NCBI GenBank assembly: GCA_029783825.1
Contig: JAREIK010000707.1
Span: 49,582 to 113,581 of the forward strand
Direction: 5' to 3'
DNA length: 64,000 nt
Source of the DNA: Sapria himalayana
Lineage: Eukaryota; Streptophyta; Magnoliopsida; Malpighiales; Rafflesiaceae
The notes below the pieces were generated by a model that had not been told where the DNA came from, did not search any database, and was given only the letters and a program-made list of their open reading frames with translations. Position numbers and translations under genes: made by a program. This document shows, in pieces, positions 12,337-26,060 of the stretch. Each line of letters starts with the position of its first letter. Within the stretch, counting starts at the first letter, position 1.

Positions 12337-13151
12337 ATCGACGATGGGGACTCAATTGAAAGTTAATGAGGGAAAACATGCAGAACTATGTCGACCTAGC
12401 AACATAAGTGATTTGTGTGACAAATTGAAAATTGAACATAATAATTTATGATTTAATTTTTTGATTTTATTAATTACACATAATCATCTATTCATGTATA
12501 CTATACAAGTGAAGTAATTCAACTTCTTAAATACAAGATATTAAAAAGATTAACCACCCAGAAGACTAATTCTTCAAATACTAGGTCCATATTTAACAAA
12601 TAACTCTATATATATATATATATATATAGTTATTTAGCATTCCCTCAAACTCATAATGCACCAATTATAAGCATTAATAGTTTGTCAACTAGAAAATGAG
12701 AATGAAAATTTGAACACAACTTAATAAAGAAATCTACAAGCTATAAGGAAGAAAAAAAAACAAAACAAAAATAAAGTGATGGTGTCATACTTGAGATGAT
12801 AATGTGTAATATGACAAACAATTTTAATGTGAATGATTCATTCATTAATGACTAATTTATGAATATTTTGAATAACACTCTTGTAATCACAATATATAAT
12901 AATGGAGTGAGAAAGCAATACTCTCATATATGAAAATAACTAACATAACCACACATAATTTCTATTGCAGTAAATATCATTGCGTAATACTCTACTTTAA
13001 TTGAAGATAGAGAAATAGATAATTATTTCTTATAGAGAAAGCAAAAAATCAACAACATGAACAATATAAACAAAATCAAGATGAGTAATAATAAGATATT
13101 AAAGTTCCCAACAATAATATGACATAATATAGGATCAGACAAAGGCACATT
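12337..13151. other. AT-rich DNA, no gene seen
   Basis: Contains a (TA)n run near 12610-12628. No coding potential or recognisable repeat otherwise. Confidence 0.6.
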
Positions 13152-13219
13152 CACTACAAGAAAAATCACATTTAGCTAGGGACAATTCCTTAGCTAAATC
13201 AATATTTTCTTGTAGCGTG
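13152..13219. mobile_element. 68-bp palindromic mini-CACTA
   Basis: Begins CACTACAAGAAAAATCAC and ends with the inverted form ...TTTTCTTGTAGCGTG. The two arms (about 28 bp each) pair as TAGCTAGGGA / TTCCTTAGCTA around a short loop, so the whole unit can fold as one hairpin. It consists only of two CACTA termini fused head to head. No clear 3-bp duplication flanks it (ATT versus AGA). Confidence 0.6.
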
Positions 13220-14560
13220 AGATTTTTCACGTTTGAGATATGTATCATATAATAAACTTAATAGTATAAAACAACATAAAAATTAACTTCACTCATTAAA
13301 ACATATAAAAAATATATTAAACTATTAGAATATATAATAAAATATAAATGTTAATAGACTATGTAAGTTTGTAGGCATAAAAAGAAGAAATTTCAACTAG
13401 ATATCAAGCATCATTGAAATCATACATATCTAATTATATAATTAAGTGTTAATTATCATTATAAAATATCTAACTATGTTAAGAAAAAATACTAATAAAA
13501 TAATAATCAATGACTCATACTAGACATGAGATTTTACTTTCTAATATTTATAATAATCTTCTATAAAATGATGAATATGAATTCATCTACAAATGCTCAT
13601 ACATTATACTTGGGTATATATGCAATATGAATAATATATTTAACAAATATAAAGAATATTCATTTTTGAATACAATTAAAATAAAAAAAATACTTTAAAT
13701 ATTAATCTTTAATTTTATTTCTTTACTACTTAATTGCTTATATAAATCATAGGATTAAGATCAAAAGAATAATAATATTATCAAATTTATATCAATTTTC
13801 ATAAATTGACTATACGAACTTTAAAATAAAATTTAAGAATAATTATATAATTTATTTAAATATTATAAAAATAAATATGATATTTTTAGTGATTATCTAA
13901 ATATGGAGATCAATATCATATTTGAAGATTAATTTTTTCATCCTGTTAGCTAAAGAAAATTGATAAAAAGTCATCTAAATATGAATAAGTTATCAAGATA
14001 TTTGAATATTAGTTACTATTTCATCTTATCTAATAATTACAAAAAAATTAATAAATGGAATAGGTAAAAATTATACAAATACATTTTTTTCCTGTTATCT
14101 TAGATTATATTTGAACATGATATACTAACTCCTCAAATATCTAGTATAACATCAAAGTTTTTTATTATGAATATAATTTTAGATAGAAAGATTAGGTTAT
14201 AATCAAATATTATTGAATCTTTATCATGCTTAAATAATTAGGAGAAAGCATGAATGAGTCTTTAAGATAAAATCTAAAGACATAACAAAAATAATGAAAC
14301 CAAAACTTATAGATGTGATTATTCAAACCAAACCATGTGATTTATAACACTACCTCTACACTATCATATATTTTATTTTATAATCTGTTTATTGTATTTT
14401 TTATAAGCATTTATATTTACATTTTTAGACTTGTATATATTTTTAATATACTTTTTTACATTGATAATCATATATAATGTGGTTTAAATATTAATACATT
14501 ATAATTTTTTATAATATTATTTTTATTTTTTTTCTCAAATAAATATATATAGATATAATA
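13220..14560. other. AT-rich DNA, no gene seen
   Basis: Long AT-rich stretch without an open frame longer than chance and without recognised repeats. Confidence 0.6.
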
Positions 14561-14835
14561 AGTAGCCAAGAGGTCAGAGAATAGATCCCAGTCAAAACAA
14601 CCCCAAGCTAGCATGAGTTAGCCACATGTTAATGTTTAACCTGAGCCAAAACCAATCTAACGAGTTCCATTTTGCCCCAGGACAACAAGCCTTGCCAGAC
14701 ACCTTTGTTTGTTGTCGGGCTAGCACGACATGTCCCATGCTAAAAAGCATGATGTGCTCGACACCACATTGTGGTCTAGTTGAGCCTCAAAAAAATAGAT
14801 CATGTTGGCCTGGTATGACCTATTTGCCACCTCTA
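14561..14835 (-). repeat. Possible hAT-type non-autonomous element fragment
   Basis: The minus strand begins TAGAGGTGGCAAATAGGTC, which resembles the TAGGGGTGGCAA terminus common in plant hAT miniature elements, and continues through GC-richer sequence with CATGTCGTGCTAGCCCG. No matching opposite terminus is found near 14561, so it may be truncated. The 71-codon frame inside on the plus strand has no features of a protein. Confidence 0.35.
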
Positions 14836-16799
14836 TTTTAGCTTATTACATTATTATTATTTTGTTATGTTATGTTGATGAAAACTCATAACATATAGAC
14901 TGCTTCAATAGCATTTATCTATTATATAAAAGTATTGTTTATATGTAATTTTCATATTAAGTATCATGAATATTCTTCTTCTCTTTGATTTCTACATATT
15001 CAATAGTAGATCTTTATAATATTAAAAAAAATAATTCTTTTTTATTTTATAAAAATGTACCAATAAAAAACACTTATATTATATAAATCAATAATAAAGA
15101 TAAAATACAAGATATTATTATAAGCAATTACTCTACAAAGTCTTCAAATCAACGAGTTGTGTAATTTAATCTATAATGATCTAATAATTAAAGTCATCTA
15201 AGATAAAATAATCAGGTCAAGTCATACCTACTCAAAACTATAATTACATGTTGATTACTTATTATACCAAGATACTGAATTTGTTCAATTTTCCTATATC
15301 CTTTTGAAATAATTAGTTTATTCACTACACCTAATATTTGTTGCATTTGCTTCATGGGCAACTTTTCTTTTGACCTAGGTTAGTGTGATTAAGTGTCTAC
15401 TTTTTGTCCATCTTTCATTTTTAAACTGAAGTTTGATTTCATGATATTACTTTTGTAACACGAGAAGTTAAGAGTGTTGGTGTTGGGCTGATCGAATTGC
15501 TTATTTTTCCATGGTAAATGATACAAGCATTTTTAGTTCTATAACATGTTCGAATGTAAATGTTTTAAATAAAATATGCATAAATTAGGTTATAGATATT
15601 TAAAAATTAGAAATAGGTTGGTGAACCTTTATGTACAACACTGTAAACCATGAAAAATAGTTTAACTATAATCTCAACATCCATATAAGTTGGCATACAT
15701 ACAACATAAATACCAATCTTACTAGAGAAAAAATTGATATTAGGATTATATAAAATTTGTATGAATGCTAGCTAATCACAAATAATGCATAGGATGAAAT
15801 GTCAGTATTCTCTTAAATTTTATTGTTTAAATTATTATTTAATACAATATGGTTTATTTATTCATGAACAATTTAATTAACAAGAAATCATATATTTTCT
15901 GGTGTATGTTTCAAAAGAGTTTACAAGTGATGGAAGTTTTGACACTTTATTGTACTTGTGTTAGAGATAATATTTTGGGTAAATCCAAAATATTTATTAG
16001 TTTAATTTGCAATTAAGTTAGGAAAAACTAATATCACCTAATGTTTGGTTGCTCACATTAATTTAGTAGGCTGAAAATACTCAACCAAGATCTATGTTGC
16101 TTAGTTTGCAAGTGGATACCTACTCAAGTTGTGCTACTTGAATTGTCAAGTTAACTTTGTGTAATGTTAAAATATAATAAATTTTTATTTTATCAAGAGA
16201 TAATATTTAAAGATTATATTTTAAAAATTATATAAATTATTTATTTTTTGCTTAAAACATATGACCAACTCAAATTAGAATACTCATATAATCAAGAATA
16301 TTCATAATTTGTGAAAAGGATTGTTGATATCGTATAATCTTGATAAAATCAAATTCATTTAATTTGATATTGTTCATGTTTTTTTAACAATCTCTTTTAT
16401 TTTGATAAAATTAAAGAAACAATTAATTTTTTTCATGTAAAAAAAATACCATCCTCAATTAAATATAAAATATGACCTACTCATGGTGATACTGATTAGT
16501 AAATCTTTTTTTTACTAGTTTAATTCTGTTTGAAAATATTTTTTTATTATTGTTAGATGTTATTAGGCGTAGGGAAATTATGTAATGGTGTATTATAATA
16601 ATATTTTTTTCAAAAGTACTTAAATAAGTAAATATTCATATTAAAAAATATATCAAAATAAAATATTTCTACTTCTGGTAAATTCAAAAAATACTTTTAT
16701 TCCTCCTATATATTTCATGATTTGAAAAAAAATAAAAAAACAAAAAAAAATCTATTTATAAAACACGATAGCATGAGAGGTATACTATTTTGGAAAATA
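14836..16799. other. AT-rich DNA, no gene seen
   Basis: No supported gene or repeat family. Runs of A and T dominate. Confidence 0.6.
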
Positions 16800-17340
16800 G
16801 TATGCCCGATTTGTAGCAATATAATATTTATATAAATATTATAAACACAATATTATATATAAACATTTTAACATTTTTATAATCATATGGCATTATATAT
16901 AAATGTTTATACGCTAATATAATATATATATAAACGTATAACATTATATACAAACATTGATGTGTTTATATAAACATATAATATTATATATAAATATTTA
17001 TACATATGTATAAATGTTTATAAATATTTATACAACATTTACGTAACACTATACATTTATATAATTGTTTATATAACATTTATATAACGTATAAAATGTT
17101 TATGCATATTTATAAACATTTATATAACATGTAAATTTTTATATAAATATATAATATTTATAATGTTTATATAATTGTGATATATATACAATATAATATT
17201 TTTAAAAGTGTTACATATATATATATATATATATGTAACATTTATAAAAATATTTTAAACACATTATATCTTAACAATTATAAATTTATATAATCATATG
17301 CCATTATATATAAAAAGTTTATACTTTAATATAAATGTGC
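16800..17340. repeat. Degenerate AT-rich repeat of TATAAACATTTATATAACAT type
   Basis: Many imperfect copies of TATAAACATT / ATATAACATT over 540 bp, with a (TA)n run at about 17217-17234. Directly after it, the 22-bp unit TGTGCAACTAAGAGAATAATGA is duplicated in tandem (17336-17357 and 17358-17379). Confidence 0.65.
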
Positions 17341-17633
17341 AACTAAGAGAATAATGATGTGCAACTAAGAGAATAATGATGTGCAATATGATGCTTGTAT
17401 GCATACACAAGAGATTATCTCTATAATATATTTATCATATGAAGAAATGATATATCATAGAGAAATATTAGTAGTTTTATCTATGAATGAGGCTGAGAGT
17501 ATTATTTGGTATTGAGGGAGACAAATCAATTATCATTGTCATTTTAGAGTCTTCATAGAGCTCCTCTATCATGATGCTTACTTTAAAGAAGTAAAAAATC
17601 TTTTTTTAAAAAAATTATTGTTGATACTTCTCA

Positions 17634-18870
17634 CACTACAAAAAAATATCGATTTAGCTTGGAAATTTTAGCTAGGGATCAATCCCTAGCTAAATTACGA
17701 GGGATTTGCTAGGGAATAACAAGGGATTAATGATTTTTATTTGAAAATATAATAGCAACGGATTAGCAACGAATAATTTTTCGTAAATTCCGCTCAATAA
17801 AATCGGGGATTTTAGCGACGGATTTAGCGACAGAATTTTCCAAGCTAATAAAATACGAAAATTAGAGACATAATTAGCGGAGTAATTTCCATAGCTAATG
17901 AAATACTGAAATTAGCGATTGATTTAGTGATGGTATTTCTCTATCTATTATAATCCAGAATTTAGAGACGGATTTAGCGATGGAATTTCCCAAGCTAATA
18001 ATATACGAAAATTAACGACGGAGTTAGTGACAAAATTTCCCTCGCTATTAAAATCTGAAGTTTAGCGATGGATTTTGCGAACGAATTTCCCTAGCTAATA
18101 AAATCTAGAATTTAGCGATGGATTTACCGATGAAATTTTCCTAGCTAATAAAACCATGAATATAGTGATGGATTTAACGACGGAATTTTGCTAGCTAATA
18201 AAATATGGAAATTAGCGACCAATTTAGCGATAGAATTTCTCTAGCTAATGATATATAGAAATTAGAGACGAATTTAGTGATAGAAGTTTTCTAGCTATTA
18301 AAATCTATAGTTTAGCGACAGATTTAGAGACAGAATTTCTCAAGCTAATAAAATATGAAAATTAACGATGAAGTTAGCGACTGAATTTCCCTAGCTAATA
18401 AAATCTGAAAATAAATGACGGATTTAGCGACAGAATTTCTCTAGCTAATTACATCCTTAACATAGCGACAGATTTTAGCGACATAATTCCGTCGCTACGG
18501 AATTCCCTAGCTAATTATATACTGAACATAGCGATGGATTTTAGCGTCATAATTTCCCTAGCTAATTACATCCTAAAATTATAGCTATCGATTTAGCGAT
18601 AGAATTTCCCTTGCTAATTACATACTTAATATAGCGATGATTTTTGCGACGTAACTTCTCTAGCCAATTATTTCATGAATATAGTGACAAATTTTAGTGG
18701 CGCAACTTCCCTAGCTAAAAAAATCCGGAATATATCGATGGATTTAGTGAGGGGACTTCTCTAGCTAATTAAATCTAGAATATAGCAACGGATTTAGTGA
18801 CTGAACTTCCCTAGCTAATTAAATTTCGAACATAGGGATGGAACTTCTCTAGCCAATATTTAATTATTTA
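17634..18870 (+). mobile_element. CACTA element C: solo 5' end with 50-bp subterminal repeats
   Basis: The terminus CACTACAAAAAAATATCG is followed by TAGCTAGGGATCAATCCC and then by about 22 tandem copies of a 50-bp unit (core TTAGCGACGGATTTAGCGAC...CTAGCTAATAAAAT). Successive CTAGCTAATA blocks sit at 18091, 18141, 18191, 18241 and 18291, exactly 50 bases apart. The spacing slips only around 18470-18510. The terminus is like that of elements A and B, but the subterminal array differs, so it is a different subfamily. No matching right terminus is seen in the window, so C is truncated inside A. Confidence 0.8.
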
Positions 18871-20394
18871 ATTTTTTTAATTTATTATTAGTTTTAATAT
18901 TTTATTTAATTTTGTTTATTAAATGTATGTCAATGGTCTATAAATGAGTGATCCTTTAAAGATACATTCTCATCTTAAAATCATAAAAAAATGATATTAT
19001 AAATAATTAATTAAAAATATATAAAAATAAAAAAAATTATATTAATAAGGACTAAAATAATTATTTTTATGATGTATTAATTTTTTAAAAAGTATACAAA
19101 AATTTTTTTAAAATTTTTAATTAAGAAACTAAATAATTTAAATTAAAATAACATTAAATAATTAATTCAATAAGTATATTAATGTTTCGATATTTTAAAA
19201 ATTAAATTAACATACATTAAAATTTCTACTAATTTAAATGTAGATTGATTCATTGTATGATAAAATAGAAAATATTTTCAAAAATATCTGAATTGACGAA
19301 TAAACTAGTAAATATTAATATTATTATAAGTATTAAAAAAATTATGATTATAGAAAACTTTTAAAAAAATAAATAATACAAATTTTAAAAATCTTGAAAT
19401 ATAATAAAAATATTATTTTTTCAATAAAGCTAAAAAAAATAAAATAATAATTATAAATAAATACATAGATGTTTAATCCTACTAAAATTTATAAAAATTA
19501 AACAATTGAGTAATATTTTTACAATTAGCTTTTAAAATCAAGTTTTTATTAAAATAATAAATATTACTTTTTTTAATTATCTTCTCACTTAAGGAATTTT
19601 TTGAATTTTAAAAATTATTAATGATATCGAATAATATGAAATTTTATGCTTTTAAAATTATTTCATATTATCTTCGTAAAAAGTAACATGAATTCTAAAA
19701 AATTTATAACCATTAAATATAAATTTTTATATGTTTTTTAACATTAAGAGTATTTTATAATATTTAGGAGAGTGACTAGAAGACAAATAATCTTTTAATT
19801 TATGTCTTATTATATGAAGTTTGTTAATTTTGTACCTATTTGATATTTTTTTAAGGCAAAACATATTTTTTTTATATATTTATCGATTAATTAATATTAT
19901 AATAAAAATTGTCAGGTATTTATTTTTCATTTGTACCTTGCTACACGCACATTAATTTTGTTGAAAAAATTTTGATAGTAAATAAAATTAATGAGTATTT
20001 TTTGTATTATATATATATATATTGTTTATTTAATGTTTTAATAAATTAAAAATATAAATATTTTTTTAAAATATACATTCTCTCTCTCGACGCCAACGCA
20101 TCTCTAACAGAACCAAATTCCTCCGCATTCCACCATCTATCTCTCGATGTCGATTCAACAAAAATAATTTCGAGGTTTAATTTTAATTTGTTATTGATTT
20201 GAGGTATATTTATAAATTTATTCTTCATCGATTATCTTGGATTGCTTAATCAAAGAGTAAACATTTTTATTCTATTTTTTTTGTTTCTAAATTTCTTCTT
20301 TAATCACCATGGTATGCTTGGATTTTGTATATCAACTTATTTGTATACATGCTTCATGCATTTGTGATATAATGCATTGTCATTATGTGGATTT
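18871..20394. other. AT-rich DNA, no gene supported
   Basis: Very AT-rich interior next to the end of element C. Near 20080-20170 a pyrimidine-rich, GC-richer patch (TTCTCTCTCTCGACGCC) resembles plant 5' UTR sequence, but no coding frame follows. Confidence 0.5.
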
Positions 20395-20712
20395 TGATGG
20401 TGGCCGTATACAAAAATAATATATAAACAGTATATATACTTAGGTTTGTCGACTTGATATCTACAAAAATAGTATATATCAATATGCATGTGTATTTTAT
20501 ACATAACTAGTATACATACTTAGTTATGCCGACTTGATATCTACAAAAATAGTATACATCAATATCCATATGTATTTTATACATAACTAGTATACATACG
20601 TTGGTATGCCGACTTGATATCTACAAAAATAGTATACATAAATATGTATGTGTATTTTATACATAACTAGTATACATACTGAGGTATGCCTACTTGGTAT
20701 CTACAAAAAATA
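20395..20712. repeat. 80-bp tandem repeat, about four copies
   Basis: The block GACTTGATATCTACAAAAAT begins at 20451, 20531 and 20611 and, with changes, at 20691: an exact 80-bp period. Each unit includes TATTTTATACATAACTAGTA and ACTTAGGTATGCC. The first copy (from about 20395) and the last are partial. Confidence 0.85.
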
Positions 20713-20744
20713 TTCAAAAATGAGTAATGATTGAATTCAAAAAT

Positions 20745-20935
20745 AAAATAAAATAAAATATAAAAAATTTATAAAATAAATGAAATAAGTGGAATAAATG
20801 GAATAAATAGAATAAATGGAATAAATGAAATAAATAAAATAAATAAAATAAATAAAATAAATAAAATAAATAAAATAAATAAAATAAATAAGATAAATAA
20901 GATAAATAAAATAAATAAAATAAGTAAAATAATAG
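20745..20935. repeat. 9-bp minisatellite (ATAAATAAA)n
   Basis: Period-9 repeat, with ATAAATGGA variants on the left grading into pure ATAAATAAA. The 68-codon minus-strand frame with Phe-Ile-Tyr triplets is only the translation of this repeat. Confidence 0.85.
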
Positions 20936-20944
20936 TTTAGCATG

Positions 20945-23420
20945 TCAAATTAAATTAAATTGATTATACTCGATCGAACCAGTTTGAACTATTCTACCAA
21001 CTTCTAGAAAACTCAATAATATTCACACATGTAATTGAAAATAATTGAGCAAGAGTTTATTTCACTTTGAAATGTTCAGTTGATATGTGTTGTTGTGTGC
21101 TAGGAACCCCAAATCACTTTTATTTATAGGCAAGATTCCAAGTTTTATAATTTTTGATACAACATTTAGTAAGCCAACACATAGCTTTCACATGTCAAGT
21201 CAATCCTTGGCAGGTATACACATCATCATATAACAAGCACACTTTCAAGCACTTGGATTAATGCACGAGACACATAGTAAGCACAAAATCAATACTTATC
21301 ACTCATGTAAGCCAAGACATGGAAAGCATACATACTAACACATGATATTCATGCAAGTAAGCATGTGATAAGCTTGTAAGTCAACATATGATATAAAAAT
21401 AATTATTCTTATTAATTTTTTCAGACTTTATTGTCATTTTCTTACATGATTCATTTATATTCTTATGGTTTCACTTATCTTTAACAAAGATTATCATTGT
21501 GTGTAGGTCTGTGTGTGTGTGTGTGTGGGTGTATAAAGATTTATATTTACCATGTATCTAACATTTTGAAAATTAAATTTATCTTGAAATTATATTAAAC
21601 ATATAATAACTTCATATTTATGTTTCTTGAAATAAAATACTTATATTTCTAATAATTTCAATATTCCTTCAATAGATGTCTCGTAGTGTGTGATTCCTTG
21701 TGATCTCTCTTGTGTTAGTGATGAGTGGATTTGTTAAATAAAGTTTAGTAATATTAAAATAATGATTTCATACTGATATAATAAGATCAACATATAGCAA
21801 TGTATCATTGACACTTAAGCTAAGATAGTGAAAAATATATAAACCAAACATTTTTGTACATAATTACTATCAAGAATAATATTTTTAAAAACAAATAGCA
21901 TGGTAATAAAAATCCGAACCAACAAAATGGTAGACTAATCGGAAAAAGATGATGAATACTCTACACAAAAAATATGAGTCTGATCCTCATAGATGTTGGA
22001 TATGTTTTCCATGGTGCTATCATTTATCATGTTGTTAAAATGTTGGGACATGAATTTTACCTATTCTAATCATGAAGCCTCATAGATTATATAAGAGCCA
22101 AATAATAATTTTGGGATGAGTTTAAATCTATTTTAAACTATTTTAAATCTATAACATTTTTGATTTAGATAGAGGATATAAAACTATTAAAAATATTTAG
22201 AAATTTTTAATGTTTATAATCCCCACAATGTCACGCAACACAATAAATTTTTTTCTACCAAAAAAAGTTTAATCAACTTCAATTTATGATTTTAGCCACC
22301 AAAATGTAGTTTATTATTACTCTAATAATTCAACTTCTACCAAATTTATATTAACTATAATTTATAACATTAACAACTGTGGATTATGAAAATTTTGGGT
22401 ATCTCTGTAACGTTGATGAATTTCATGTCTTACAAGAGTATTCTTCTTACGACAACAATCGTTAGGACACCCTTTATCCTGCCATGATAATAACATCATC
22501 TTTTAACACATGGTAATTTTTTTGTGCTGCAATATTTTTATTTTAAACAATTTAAAATACTAATAAATATGAGGAATAATTATTAGTTGAACGGTGTAGA
22601 TATTAGTTGAGTACCATAACTATTAGTCGTAACCTACAAGTTTTAATCTAAGTTTCGTATTTCACAAAATTTATGGCAGATGTATCTTGTATTAAATAGT
22701 AATAAAGAATATAAAAAAATATGAGAAGTATTATGGAAATGTATGCATCATTAATGAAACATTAATTTATAGTACTATCGAATATATGTGAGTACTCTTT
22801 TATGTGAGTACACTTTTATAGTTTAATATGATATAAACATATTTACTAATTATTTTTTAGTCCCGAACATATATATTTAAATATTATTTCATATCTTAAT
22901 AAAATAAATATAAATTATTATAATTTCAAAAATATCAATACAATATAATAAAAAAATAGTAACATATTATAAAAATACAGTAAAATAAATTTTAAAGAAC
23001 ATTAATAAGTTATAAATAAAAATAATAATTTCGAAACTATTGAGAATTATATTGTATTTTTATATTTTTTTATGTTGAGATACTAGGAAGGGATGATTCA
23101 TATAGATTAAAAGTATTTATAGTTTCTTTTTTTATTTATAAATGAATTTTTATTTTATTTAATAAATGATAATGTCATTTTATAATTTTTATTCATAATA
23201 TTATATTATTGTGAGTTTTTATTTATTTTATTTAGTTATTTTATTTTTAATGGAAATACTTGATATGAAAAGTTTCATCAATCTTTTGTATTCATTATGT
23301 AAAGGCATGAGTTTTAGTTATATATTATTATTATTATTGAATATTATTTTTTTTAATATCATTTTTTTTCATGTATTAGGTGAAATAGTATCAGTTTCGG
23401 AAGTCAATTCATATTTTTCC
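20945..23420. other. AT-rich DNA, no gene seen
   Basis: Contains a (GT)n run near 21508-21532 and many A/T runs. No open frame of merit on either strand. Confidence 0.6.
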
Positions 23421-23421
23421 T

Positions 23422-23471
<50 letters not shown>

Positions 23472-23671
23472 GCATGCAGATATATTGAAGAAATTTATGA
23501 TTCTTTAGCAGAACATCTCTTCGCTATAGAAGCAGTAGTAAATGGCCATTAAAAATAACTTCCTGCTCATGTCGAAAATAGTAGAAATATAGTATTTCTT
23601 CTCTCTCTCTCTCTCTCTAAACAACATTACTGGCCATATTTTAGATATTTGTTGAAGTTGTATGACTATAT
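23421..23671 (+). repeat. (TA)n, exon-like scrap, and partial copy of the TnpA 3' flank
   Basis: A pure (TA)n run (about 23424-23469) is followed by GGGCATGCAG and a short open stretch YIEEIYDSLAEHLFAIEAVV ending in TAA at 23550-23552 (origin unknown). Then 23600-23671 (CTCTCT...AAACAACATTACTGGCCAT...TTGTTGAAGTTGTATGAC) matches the sequence downstream of TnpA at 30520-30582 and 45055-45112. Similarity ends exactly at TGTATGAC, where the next tandem repeat begins. Confidence 0.5.
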
Positions 23672-25480
23672 ATAAATATTTGTATAACTATAAATAAATA
23701 ATTGTATAACTATATAACACTCTATATAATTAGATATAACTATATTTGTAAGTATGTATACATATATATAAATCTATATTTTTTTATAGCTTTACATATT
23801 TATGTATAACTATTTGTATGAATATATCTATATATAATTATATGTTTAACTATATAAAAATATTTATAGTTATATATACTATATGTATAATAACATATAA
23901 CAATAAATAATTGTATCTTATTATATGTATTACTATAAAAGCTTTATACATAACTATATTTAAATATATAATTTAAAACTTATATTTAATATATTTTGTA
24001 CATATTAGTATTCAAAAATATATTTTACTATATCTATACCTATACATAACTATAGGTATAGATATATAAAATTATATAAATATATATATATACCTACATG
24101 TATAAATATAAGTTTAACTATAAGTGTAACTATATGTATAACCACATGTAACTATATTTATAATTACATTTATAACAACATACAACATTATATTTAATTA
24201 TATGTGTATAACTATATATAAATATTTTTAAAACTAAAAAAAAACATTATATAATTAAATATAACTATTTTTTTAACTATTTATACATATATGTAAATCT
24301 ATATACTTGTTTATAACATTGTATATATTTATGTATAACTAAATATAACTACTCATATATATATATATATATTATAACTATATATATTATATGTATAATA
24401 ACATATAACTATCATATTTTAATATTATTAATGTATAACCTATATTTAAATATATAATTAACAACATATATTTAATATACATTTTTTTATATTAGTATAA
24501 AAAATGTATTTTAGTAAATCCATACCAATACATAACTATATGTATAAATATATGAAATTATATAAACAAATATATATACATACATGTATAAATATTAGTT
24601 TAAATATACGTATAACTATATGTATAATCACATGTAACTATATTTATAAATACATGTATAAGAACATACAACATAATATTTAATTATATGTGTATAACTA
24701 TATATACATATTTGTAAAACTAAATAAAACTTTATATAATTAAATATAACTATAATTTTAATTATTTATACATATATGTATACATATATATAAATATATA
24801 TATTTATTTATAACATTGTATATATTTATGTATAACTAAATTTAACTACTCGTATGAATATATATATATAACTATATGTTTAACGATATATATAATTTTT
24901 TATAACTATATATATTATATGTATACTAACATATAACTATTAATAATTCTATCTTACTATATGTATAACTATAAAAACATATACATAACTATATTTAAAT
25001 GTATAATTAACAACATTTATTTAATATACATTTTTATATATTAGTATAAAAAATGAATGTTGTATATCCATACCTATACATAACTATATGTTTGAATATA
25101 TAAAATTATATGATAAAATATATATAAATACATGTATAAATATAAGTTAAACTATACATGTAACTATATGTATAACTACCGTAACAATATTTATAATTAT
25201 ATGTATAAAAACATACAACACAATGTTTAACTATATATGTATTACTATATATAAATATTCTTAAAACTATAAATAACTTAATATAAAAAAATATAACTTT
25301 ATTTTTAATTATGTATACATATATGTAAATCTATATAATTGTTTATAACTTTGTATACATTTATTTATATTTACTTATAACTACTTGTATGCATATATCT
25401 ATATATAATTATATGTTTAACTTTATGTAACTATTTATAACAACACTTACTATATGTATCCAAACATATAATTATATATG
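23672..25480. repeat. AT-rich tandem repeat, unit about 490-550 bp
   Basis: Built from TATAACTATATGTATAA-type words. The landmark ACATGTATAAATAT occurs at 24096, 24582 and 25130, spacing 486 and 548 bp, and the order of other landmarks (TAACATATAACTA, ATTTAATATACATTTTT, CATAACTATATG) is kept in each copy. About 3.5 copies are present. Confidence 0.75.
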
Positions 25481-25739
25481 GGATAATACTAATTTGTTGA
25501 ACTAATTTGAAATTAAATGGAAAAAGGTATAATATCAACAATATGTAAGCAATAGCATTAAAGTGTCCATTGATTAGGCTAATATATGGTATAATAAAAA
25601 TAAGGGTCGTACTCTTACCTAATCCCAGCCCTTTGGCCTCAGGCTCAAATATGAACTTGTGTATAACAAAAGATGTAATATTTGATAGGTTTATACAGAA
25701 GAAATTTTAGTTTCTTTTATATAATTTTTAATTCTAATA

Positions 25740-25999
25740 CTACACTCTCTATGTGTCTTTCTCTCTCCCTCTCTAATTCTTCCTATCACTCAATTCATCT
25801 TTTCTTTGTGTCACTCTTTCTATCTTATTATTTTCTTTCTTGCTCTCCTTTCTTTCTTATTCTATATCTCTCTCTCCCTCTCTCTCCCTCTCTCTCTTTC
25901 ACTCTCTCCCTTTTCACCATTTCTCTCCCTCTCTCTCCCTCCTTCTCTCTCTCTCTCCTCCCGTCTCCCAATTTCTTTGCCGCTCTCTCTCTCTTTCCC

Positions 26000-26042
<43 letters not shown>

Positions 26043-26060
26043 CTCTCTCTCTCTCTCTCC
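25740..26060. repeat. Polypyrimidine (CT)n/(CTCTCC)n tract with (TA)n
   Basis: About 320 bp of nearly pure C/T on the plus strand with a (TA)n run at about 26005-26038. Overlapping Ser/Leu-rich frames here are low-complexity artefacts. It lies about 330 bp upstream of the first transposase exon and might sit in the transposase promoter region. Confidence 0.85.

Noticed and set aside
14626..14841. 71-codon plus-strand frame
   Set aside because: Lies across a probable hAT-like terminus; composition and lack of motifs do not support a protein.
20046..20228. 60-codon minus-strand frame
   Set aside because: Short, AT-rich at both ends, no splice or start support; only its middle is GC-richer.
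20737..20943. 68-codon Phe-Ile-Tyr frame (minus)
   Set aside because: Direct translation of a 9-bp minisatellite.
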